From DASPJR01 sp035628505 (GTDB taxonomy: Bacteria; Planctomycetota; SZUA-567; H5-PLA8): a stretch of 35,492 bases of DNA. The notes below the pieces were generated by a model. It was given only the letters and a program-made list of their open reading frames with translations. It was not told the DNA's origin and searched no databases. A program made the position numbers and the translations under genes. The stretch is taken from NCBI GenBank assembly GCA_035628505.1, contig DASPJR010000029.1:1-35492 (forward strand). The letters are read 5' to 3'. Below, in pieces: positions 29,845-35,492 of the stretch (positions are counted from its first letter, which is position 1; each line of letters opens with the position of its first letter).

Positions 29845-30285
29845 ATGAGCAGCGCGAGCGGCAAGAAGGCAGGAGAGCGAAACATGACTTCGCGATGGGT
29901 CAGGTCCAGCGGCGTGGTCTGGGAAGATGTTAATGGTGAAGCCGTACTCGTGAATACATCTGCCAGGCAGACCCTGGTGCTCAATTCCACGGCGTCTTTC
30001 CTGTGGAAGTGCTGCGACGGCTCATTGAGTCTGCAGGAAATTGCCTCCCGAATCGCTGCCGCCGGCGGCCACAAAGTCGAACAGGTCCGCGAAGAACTCG
30101 CGCATTTCTGCGGCGAACTTGAGACGCGTGGACTGCTCCTGTCCGCAAGCAACGCGGCGATGATTCCCGCATCGGAGCACGCAGTGTGTTTCAGCGGCGG
30201 AGATTTTCCGCCACGAATCAAGCTCGAGTCGTCGAGCCTTGGATTCCGCGGCCGTCCGTCGCCGCGCGGCGTATCCGGACAGTAA
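29845..30285 (+). CDS. PqqD-like protein (RRE fold) with C-terminal tail
   Basis: A 146-residue cytoplasmic protein. Residues about 14-100 fit the PqqD family: GVVWEDVNGEAVLVNTSA, LVLNSTASFLWKCCDGSLS and LQEIASRI, then a helix and ELETRGLLL. PqqD domains are peptide-binding modules (RiPP recognition elements) that present a leader peptide to a modifying enzyme; others in polysaccharide clusters have unknown partners. A 46-residue tail (IPASEHAVCFSGGDF onward) lies outside the family fold. The ATG at 29845 has GGCGGAG 7 bp away. A second ATG at 29884 has AGGAG (29871-29875) at 8 bp and gives 133 residues. The gene begins 29 bp after the giant gene and is followed 35 bp later by the HPr-kinase-like gene, so cotranscription with both is likely. 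No separate precursor-peptide gene is evident next to it. Confidence 0.82.
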   Translation: MSSASGKKAGERNMTSRWVRSSGVVWEDVNGEAVLVNTSARQTLVLNSTASFLWKCCDGSLSLQEIASRIAAAGGHKVEQVREELAHFCGELETRGLLLSASNAAMIPASEHAVCFSGGDFPPRIKLESSSLGFRGRPSPRGVSGQ

Positions 30286-30291
30286 GTTCTG

Positions 30292-30315
30292 GCCGGCGGT
30301 TCCCCTGCCGCCGGC
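30292..30315 (+). other. Stem-loop between the pqqD-like and kinase-like genes
   Basis: GCCGGCGG (30292-30299) and CCGCCGGC (30308-30315) form a perfect 8-bp GC stem with an 8-nt loop, 5 bp before the ATG of the next gene. There is no T-run, so it is not a standard terminator. Its position could hide or replace the ribosome site of the kinase-like gene. Confidence 0.55.
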
Positions 30316-30320
30316 TCAAG

Positions 30321-31271
30321 ATGCGTTCGTACAATCTCCTCTTGCCATCTAACCTCGCTCCGTCCTACATTCCACTCGTGAAATCGCCAACCCAATCCCT
30401 CTGCAGGCGCAGCGTCTTCGGCTTCCCCGTTGAATTTACTGGTAGCATCGCTGTGCGACGTGTGGATTCGCTGCTCGGGCCGGCAGGCATAAAGAAAACG
30501 AAGGCGCCGCCGCTGCTTCGTGCCGTGTTTGTAAACAGCCTGCGCGGATTTCGCAGGCGCGGATTTGATCCTGAATCGTCCACGCTGCTGCTGGGCCAGG
30601 GCTTCGCGCTCGATTATGCGAAAAGGACAGTTTTTTACCCGCTCGACGCGCCGCGACGGATTGACGTCGCCGAGCGCCAGCGTCCGCATCCGCTCCTCGC
30701 GCGGACGCTTCTTTTCAGCCTCTCGCTGCTGGCTGAACGCTATGGACCAGAAACGGCAAGCTCCGGCGGGGTCTTCGCACTTTACCTGCACGCATCAGCC
30801 GTGGCGTGCCGCAAGGGCGTATTGCTCTTCTGTGGCGAGAGCACGTTCGGGAAGTCGACGATTTCCGGCAAGCTGCTGACGGGATTTCCAAAGCTTGAAG
30901 ACGATCAGACGTTCGTTCTGCTTTCCGGCGGAAATTCCGGAAAAAGTCAGCCGCAGACGGTCGTCTTTGGCAGCCCGTTACGCCGGCAGAAAGATTTTCG
31001 TTCGCCCAGGGCGCTGAACTCCCCCACTCTGCCCGTGGCCGCTCTGTTCTGGCTTCAGAAGAGCCCGCGCATGACGGTATCGCCGCTGGCGCCGTCAGAT
31101 GCCGCAACCCAGAATGTTTCGCTGACCATTCACTGGAACGAACCGGCAGCCGTGATGAACCGGCTGAAGATGCTTAAGCAACTGGTGACGGCGGTTCCAT
31201 GCTACACGCTGGAGTTCTACAAACAGCGGCAACCGCTGGTGGATCTGCTGCGTAGCCATGATCTCTGCTGA
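30321..31271 (+). CDS. HPr-kinase-like (HprK-related) ATPase/kinase
   Basis: 316 residues from the ATG at 30321. The C-terminal half shows the HprK fold signature: LHASAVACRKGVLLFCGES leads into the P-loop GESTFGKST (residues 172-180), and LEDDQTFVL gives the acidic DDQ (194-196) expected near the second site. FGSPLRRQKDF and LPVAALFWLQKSP follow as in HprK-related proteins. True HprK phosphorylates Ser46 of HPr; there is no HPr gene here, and HprK-related proteins beside PqqD-like genes are thought to phosphorylate other targets such as peptides. The frame stays open upstream with a GTG at 30186 overlapping the PqqD-like gene, but that extension is basic and low in structure. The chosen ATG has no purine-rich site and a stem-loop just before it, so the start is uncertain; GTG at 30378 is an alternative. 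It converges with the hydrolase gene, leaving 3 bp between stops. Confidence 0.82.
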   Translation: MRSYNLLLPSNLAPSYIPLVKSPTQSLCRRSVFGFPVEFTGSIAVRRVDSLLGPAGIKKTKAPPLLRAVFVNSLRGFRRRGFDPESSTLLLGQGFALDYAKRTVFYPLDAPRRIDVAERQRPHPLLARTLLFSLSLLAERYGPETASSGGVFALYLHASAVACRKGVLLFCGESTFGKSTISGKLLTGFPKLEDDQTFVLLSGGNSGKSQPQTVVFGSPLRRQKDFRSPRALNSPTLPVAALFWLQKSPRMTVSPLAPSDAATQNVSLTIHWNEPAAVMNRLKMLKQLVTAVPCYTLEFYKQRQPLVDLLRSHDLC

Positions 31272-31274
31272 GTA

Positions 31275-32486
31275 CTATTTGAAAAGCTGCAGCACGCGCT
31301 GGTGCGACCATTTGCAACCCACATAACCCAGATGCCCGCCGCATGGCAGCACCGTGAGCTTTGAATGCGGGATGTCGCGCTGAATATACTTCAGCAAAAT
31401 CGGATCGTTCAACGGATCGTCAGCGGTGAGGACGCAATGAACGCTGTCGGGCGCGGCCTGCAGGAGTTTGTATAAATCGCCATACGCCCAGAGATCCTCG
31501 AGCGCATTGACGCGCTTGTTTTTCTGCCAATAAGGATAAACGACCTGCTCGATAAATCGGACAAATTGACGCTGGTTTTTGTCGTTAGCTTTCTTCTCGT
31601 CTTTAGGCGGCTCGGGAAGTTCGAAGTTGTACAGCGATTTGGAACAAGCAACGGCGTCGGCAAGATCTTCGTGAAAAACGTAGCCAATTCCGGCGCGCAT
31701 GAGCGACTGCGAGAATGGCACCGGTTTGCCGAACTGCGGCTCTGCCCCCTTCAGCTTAAACATTTCCAGAAGCCCGTGTTTGCGCCGGTCCTCATCGTAG
31801 AACTTATCAAGGATCATCGCTGAAATCTGCATGCTCACCGGTGGCGAAAAAACAAGCACCCGGTCAGGCACGACTTTGACGCGACCTTCTTTTGCAAGCT
31901 TCGCAAAATTCAGCGCAAGGATCCCGCCGTAGCTGGCGCCTACCAGGCCGACTTTCGTCACTTTGCCGCTCACCTCAGGATGATCGAGGAATGCGCGGAT
32001 GATGTTTGCCGCCAGCCAGGCTTCCATTTCCATGTGGCCGGCGACGCCGTGGCCGGACTTCTCGTTGAACGACGAGCGGAACATGGAGTCGAAGACGAGC
32101 ACATGGCAGCCGGCTTCAAACAGCTGCGACTGCCAGAGCCTGGCGAGCGGGTCCTTGCTGCGCGAGGTCAGGCCGAGAAAGATGACTGCCAAGGGGGCAG
32201 GTTCCGGCTGCAGCAGCACCCGGACAGGCATCTCTTTTTTGAAGCCATCGATATGCTTGAGAATGAACTTCTTCTCGTCACGTAATTCTGGCTTTTTAAA
32301 ACTCTGCATTGCAGTGACCGTCGCATACAGGCCGTCAGTGATGCTGTAATCGAATTCCTGTGCGGGCGCAACCTGGGCGACTGGAATTTCAAGGGTGGAT
32401 GCAGGGGATTCCCCAGCGGTGAGGGAAGCGGCAAAGATCGCGGCGAAAAAAGCAAGCCCAGCTGACGACATCACATGGTTTTTCAT
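31275..32486 (-). CDS. Exported alpha/beta hydrolase
   Basis: 403 residues. The N-terminus (MKNHVMSSAGLAFFAAIFAASLTAGES) reads as a cleavable signal peptide, so it should act in the periplasm or outside. The alpha/beta hydrolase core is visible: PLAVIFLGLTSRS, then VLVFDSMF, the nucleophile elbow GASYGG with Ser185, Asp356/Asp357 in LTADDPLND as acid candidates and His385 in PCGGHLGYVG. The layout resembles the YheT/Eip1 group of hydrolases, with a helical cap at about residues 215-335. The substrate is unknown; an esterase or acyl hydrolase is the usual expectation. AGAG (within complement of 32494-32499) about 7 bp before the ATG is a modest ribosome site. The gene follows the small membrane protein with a 104-bp gap that shows nothing recognisable, and probably belongs to the same leftward transcript. 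Confidence 0.85.
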   Translation of the reverse strand: MKNHVMSSAGLAFFAAIFAASLTAGESPASTLEIPVAQVAPAQEFDYSITDGLYATVTAMQSFKKPELRDEKKFILKHIDGFKKEMPVRVLLQPEPAPLAVIFLGLTSRSKDPLARLWQSQLFEAGCHVLVFDSMFRSSFNEKSGHGVAGHMEMEAWLAANIIRAFLDHPEVSGKVTKVGLVGASYGGILALNFAKLAKEGRVKVVPDRVLVFSPPVSMQISAMILDKFYDEDRRKHGLLEMFKLKGAEPQFGKPVPFSQSLMRAGIGYVFHEDLADAVACSKSLYNFELPEPPKDEKKANDKNQRQFVRFIEQVVYPYWQKNKRVNALEDLWAYGDLYKLLQAAPDSVHCVLTADDPLNDPILLKYIQRDIPHSKLTVLPCGGHLGYVGCKWSHQRVLQLFK

Positions 32487-32590
32487 ACGCCAACTCTCTA
32501 GAAATGCAGCGGCTTGAGCGGCTGAATTGCACCTGTGCAGAACACTTTGGCGGATGCGGCGGGAAATTCAAACTCGAATTGTATGCCAGT

Positions 32591-33280
32591 TCATTCAGCG
32601 ACGGGCGTGAGATCGAGTGCGAAGGATTCCACGACCGGATCGTTGAGATAGTTGAGCGATTCAGCACTGCCGATCGTCACATGCCTCATGTACGGGCTGA
32701 CCACTTCCGCTTCATGCTGCAACATGCCCGCGGCAACCCAGCGCTCTTCAGTGTCAGCGGGTAAAGGCGAACGCAGCAGGCAATAGATCTGCGCCTCCTT
32801 GTCCGGCGGAACCTTAAGCGCAGAGAGCGGCTGAAAGCGCGGCATCTTTCCGTCAACGCTGAGTCCATCGAGAAATCTACGCCGCTCCAGTGCGTCGTTT
32901 CGTTCGGCCCGCTTGACGAACGTTGAGTTAGCCGCGCGCGGAATGCGACTCTCGCGCACCACGGACGCGGCCTGAATTTTTACGGCTTCCTTCGTGCCGA
33001 TTTCCGGATGCGGAGGCTGATAGTCGGTAACTTGCGGCTCTTTTTTTGTCAGGCCAGCATAGACTCCGGTAAGCAGTCCGATGACCAGAAAACACAATCC
33101 GCCAATCAGCGTTACCCGTTGATAACGTCTGCGCTGCTTGAATTCGATGTATGTCAAACGCTTGGCCGGGCGGCTCTTTTGCGAGCTGGGCCGCAACAAT
33201 TCCGTCTTCAGAGCTTCAAGCTCAGCGCGGCGGGATTCGTGCGCGGACAGCGGCCGTAAGGGTTGCTCTGTTTCAGGCAT
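32591..33280 (-). CDS. Single-pass membrane protein of unknown function
   Basis: I do not recognise this 229-residue protein. The N-terminal 55 residues are hydrophilic, charged and probably cytoplasmic (ESRRAELEALKTELLR suggests a short helix, then FKQRRRYQR). One transmembrane helix follows (about residues 56-77, VTLIGGLCFLVIGLLTGVYAGL minus its ends), then a periplasmic region of about 150 residues with no cysteine cluster or clear repeats. The topology (short cytoplasmic part, one helix, periplasmic domain) resembles accessory inner-membrane proteins of type II secretion or type IV pilus systems, and its place 17 bp after a PilX-like gene fits that, but no family motif is visible. The start at 33280 is chosen because AAGGA (complement of 33289-33293) lies 8 bp upstream. 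A longer frame to 33337 would overlap the pilus gene. Confidence 0.75.
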   Translation of the reverse strand: MPETEQPLRPLSAHESRRAELEALKTELLRPSSQKSRPAKRLTYIEFKQRRRYQRVTLIGGLCFLVIGLLTGVYAGLTKKEPQVTDYQPPHPEIGTKEAVKIQAASVVRESRIPRAANSTFVKRAERNDALERRRFLDGLSVDGKMPRFQPLSALKVPPDKEAQIYCLLRSPLPADTEERWVAAGMLQHEAEVVSPYMRHVTIGSAESLNYLNDPVVESFALDLTPVAE

Positions 33281-33297
33281 TTTCAAGATCCTTTGAA

Positions 33298-35352
33298 TCA
33301 GGGCAATGGCCACCACTTCAGGTTGCGGCCCTTCCACCAGGCTACGCGCGTTTCGCCGACAGAGACCGGGAATCCCGGCGGATGATTTTCAGGCTTCAGG
33401 AAATCCTTGTCGAAATTCCAGTTCCGCACCGGCGCCGTGTACTTGTTGCCGCCGTAGACCCACGCTCCCTTGCCGTAAGTCGACGTAAAGAGACTCACAA
33501 ACGAACCAAGAATGTTGACCGCCTTGCCCGCCCCGGACCAGTCCTCGTGAAAGCGCGGGAAATTCTCAAATCCGCCGTTGTACTTTGCTCCCGCGCCGCT
33601 GGCATTCGGCGCAATCGTCTCGTAGGCGCCGGTCATCATCGCCGCGTTGACTTCCAGATCTCCGGTCGGCTTGGGCAGCGGCGAGCCAGCGGTCTTGCTA
33701 TCATCCCACTGATTGGAAAGCAGGTTCACTGAGTCGGCAAGAATGATCGAACCTTTCTTTCCGTTGGATGTTTTGTTGAAGTCGCCTTTGATGTAAACAG
33801 GATCTTCGCTGACGAAGGTCAGCTTGTTGTTCAGTTCCGCGCCATTCGAGAGGCGCACGCCATGTGGGGACTTTTCAGTCGTGTCGGTGCGGTACGCGTA
33901 AATGATCGATCCCACGTTGTTCTCGGCCGCAGTTGGAAAGACGCGTGTGGGGACAGGCGTGTCGTTGCGGAATGCACTGTTAAGCTTGGCAACGTCGATA
34001 TCGGTGACCTTCACCATGCCGTTCGCGTCCGCCGCTCCACCGCCGCTATACTCGCGGCCATCGAACATCTGCTTTTCGGTCACTGGAACGACGGGATTTC
34101 CGGTGCTGTTCTGAAGCTTATTCACGGTCACGTTTGAACCGCTTTGTTCGAAAAGAACCGTTCCGGCGCCGTCACGAATGCGGGTTGTTGAACCGTTGCT
34201 CTCGATCACCATGTCAGCCATCTTCATGAAACTTCCAGGCACATCTGTTCCCCCGGAGGCGGCAGGCTCCATGAAACCGGTCGCAGGATTCTTTTTATGC
34301 GTAGGGGTTTCGCCATTCACCGGCGGAAGGTACGCGCGGATATCAGTCGGAGCCTCAAGCACGGGAACGCCGTTCGCACCGACCTGGACCGTGCCGTCCC
34401 AGCGGCTTTGCACGCCATTTGAAAAGCCCGGCAGATCCGAATTGGAATCGATCTTTCCGTCGTTATTTCCGTCATAGCCGCCGAACGAACTGTCATATCC
34501 GCTGGGCGCCGCCGAGGTCGGAACGGTCTGATTGTTTGGAGTCTTCAGCTTTCCCACAGATTCCATTGTCGGGTAATTGGCGGCATTCACCGGTGCCGAT
34601 TCACTGACGCCCTTCTTCTTAAACTGAACGGTGCCTTCCATGAAATAATCGCTGGAGGAAGTTGTCTTGTCCTTGCGGTGGCGATGCATGGAGCCGCTGG
34701 ACTTAACGGAACTGCTGTTCAGGATCAGCTTCTTGCCAGGCTGAGCGCCGATGTAAATGTCGCGGTTCGAATGAATGCGGCCGCGCAGATTCATGTCATT
34801 GCCCGGCAGGATCTCCATGTCGAAACGGTTGTAAAATGCCAGGTACTGGAACAGCGGTACAAAGTCCAGGTCGACCATCTTGTTGACAAAAACTTCCACG
34901 TAGCGTTCCGGGTTGACTGGGTCAGGGATATAGCCTCGCCCGGTGACGGCATAGAGCTGAAAATGGTGTCCGATACCATCCACATCGACCATCGAGCGGG
35001 AGGCAGTCGGCTCGATACGGATGACCTTGTATTCGCACACCGGACGCGGCGTCTCATCAGGCGCGAACTGCGTATAATGAGGCAGGAATCCGGAGAGCAC
35101 GACCTTGTCGGCGCCCAGCGGCAGAGGATAGTTGTTGGCGATGTTGTACTTCAGAAGGCGGATGGAGTATTCCGCGCCGGACTCCGCCAGGTAACTTGCC
35201 TGCGTGTCCAGGATCAGTGAATCGGTGCCAGTGTTCTCGCTCATCGCGTTCTGTACGAGCACCGTGGTCATTACGGCAATAAGCAGGCTGATCTCAAGCG
35301 CAATGACCAGCGCGCCGCCACGCATTCTTGGATTGCCGATCGAAGCATTCAT
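33298..35352 (-). CDS. PilX-like pilus assembly protein, large form
   Basis: 684 residues. The N-terminus has RMRGGALVIALEISLLIAVM, a membrane helix (about residues 12-34), then LDTQASYLAESGAEYSIRL, the signature of PilX N-terminal domains in minor pilins. Classical PilX proteins are near 150-200 residues; this one has a long exported part with LRGRIHSNRDIYIG (about 189-202), a low-complexity Ser/Gly/Asn-rich middle and an EF-hand-like calcium loop DGNNDGKID (294-302). The part near the C-terminus holds SIIYAYR, PVYIKGDFN and GSIILADSVNLLSNQW, which look like beta strands. The ATG at 35352 has GGAGG (complement of 35358-35362) 5 bp away; a TTG at 35370 is possible but lacks that. It follows the partial upstream gene by 23 bp. 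Likely a pseudopilin-type component of a type IV pilus or type II secretion machine; other pilus genes should lie right of the window. Confidence 0.82.
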   Translation of the reverse strand: MNASIGNPRMRGGALVIALEISLLIAVMTTVLVQNAMSENTGTDSLILDTQASYLAESGAEYSIRLLKYNIANNYPLPLGADKVVLSGFLPHYTQFAPDETPRPVCEYKVIRIEPTASRSMVDVDGIGHHFQLYAVTGRGYIPDPVNPERYVEVFVNKMVDLDFVPLFQYLAFYNRFDMEILPGNDMNLRGRIHSNRDIYIGAQPGKKLILNSSSVKSSGSMHRHRKDKTTSSSDYFMEGTVQFKKKGVSESAPVNAANYPTMESVGKLKTPNNQTVPTSAAPSGYDSSFGGYDGNNDGKIDSNSDLPGFSNGVQSRWDGTVQVGANGVPVLEAPTDIRAYLPPVNGETPTHKKNPATGFMEPAASGGTDVPGSFMKMADMVIESNGSTTRIRDGAGTVLFEQSGSNVTVNKLQNSTGNPVVPVTEKQMFDGREYSGGGAADANGMVKVTDIDVAKLNSAFRNDTPVPTRVFPTAAENNVGSIIYAYRTDTTEKSPHGVRLSNGAELNNKLTFVSEDPVYIKGDFNKTSNGKKGSIILADSVNLLSNQWDDSKTAGSPLPKPTGDLEVNAAMMTGAYETIAPNASGAGAKYNGGFENFPRFHEDWSGAGKAVNILGSFVSLFTSTYGKGAWVYGGNKYTAPVRNWNFDKDFLKPENHPPGFPVSVGETRVAWWKGRNLKWWPLP

Positions 35353-35375
35353 GCGAACCTCCGCCTGCAATGCAC

Positions 35376-35492
35376 TTATTCCAGCTGCGCCGAGTTGCGC
35401 AGGTCCACGATTCCTGACAGTGCGACAACGAGAATCGACTGCGCCAGATTGGGGTCATCTGTATTCAAAATGCCCTGTTGCGGAACGATGCG
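35376..35492 (-). CDS. C-terminal end of an unknown protein, start outside the window
   Basis: An open frame runs from the right edge to a TAA at 35376-35378, giving 38 residues (RIVPQQGILNTDDPNLAQSI, then LVVALSGIVDLRNSAQLE). It is on the same strand as the PilX-like gene and ends 23 bp before it, so it is probably the preceding gene of the same operon. The piece is too short to assign. From context it may be another pilin-like or pilus-assembly protein. Confidence 0.6.
   Translation of the reverse strand, partial: RIVPQQGILNTDDPNLAQSILVVALSGIVDLRNSAQLE

Noticed and set aside
30292..30315. Rho-independent terminator between the PqqD-like and kinase-like genes
   Set aside because: The stem is perfect but no T-run follows; the next gene starts 5 bp later.
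30186..30320. Longer form of the kinase-like protein from GTG at 30186
   Set aside because: It would overlap the PqqD-like gene by 100 bp and adds an Arg-rich stretch without family similarity. It cannot be fully excluded because the ATG at 30321 lacks a ribosome site.
33298..35352. Dockerin domain suggested by the DGNNDGKID loop in the PilX-like protein
   Set aside because: Only one calcium loop is visible, whereas dockerins have two in tandem, and no cohesin gene is present.

Overview
This window looks like a chromosomal segment of a Gram-negative bacterium. No taxonomic marker gene is present. Three things suggest a PVC-type lineage (Verrucomicrobiota, Lentisphaerota or Planctomycetota) or a similar candidate phylum: one enormous gene built of autotransporter-associated (PATR) beta-helix repeats with PA14 and LamG inserts, a PilX-type minor pilin gene, and nucleotidyltransferase, PqqD-like and HPr-kinase-like genes. 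This placement is an inference with low confidence. There are no RNA genes, no CRISPR array and no insertion sequence that I can see. Coding density is very high, and the longest gene-free stretch is about 270 bp (4184-4453).

Layout. (1) 2-2092, plus strand: the C-terminal part of a Gfo/Idh/MocA-type oxidoreductase, followed by a WbuB-like family 4 glycosyltransferase. This is probably the end of a surface-polysaccharide cluster. (2) 4183-2105, minus strand: a PF14907-type nucleotidyltransferase, then a secreted HtrA-like trypsin/PDZ protease, convergent with the glycosyltransferase. (3) 4184-4453: a divergent promoter region with two related 10-bp palindromes. (4) 4454-29815, plus strand: one uninterrupted gene of 8453 codons. 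It has a signal peptide and then ten super-repeat blocks of 1.7-2.5 kb, each opened by an aromatic-x5-Trp motif and filled with beta-helix repeats. The last five blocks each carry an inserted PA14 or LamG domain. The protein ends in an Fn3-like domain, a gingipain-type (C25) cysteine peptidase domain with His and Cys in place, a Pro/Thr/Gly linker and a beta-rich C-terminal domain. No autotransporter beta-barrel is visible. (5) 29845-31271, plus strand: a PqqD-like protein and an HPr-kinase-like ATPase. (6) 35492-31275, minus strand: the end of an unknown gene, a PilX-like pilus protein, a single-pass membrane protein and an exported alpha/beta hydrolase.

How the parts may work together (inference). 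The giant protein is probably a secreted or surface-displayed fibre with carbohydrate-binding inserts and a terminal peptidase. The nucleotidyltransferase, PqqD-like and HPr-kinase-like genes flanking it are a combination known from lasso-peptide tailoring and exosortase/exopolysaccharide clusters. They may modify a peptide, or the giant protein itself. The HtrA-like protease could act on exported proteins made here. The giant multidomain gene framed by this trio is the most promising candidate for an undescribed system in the window.
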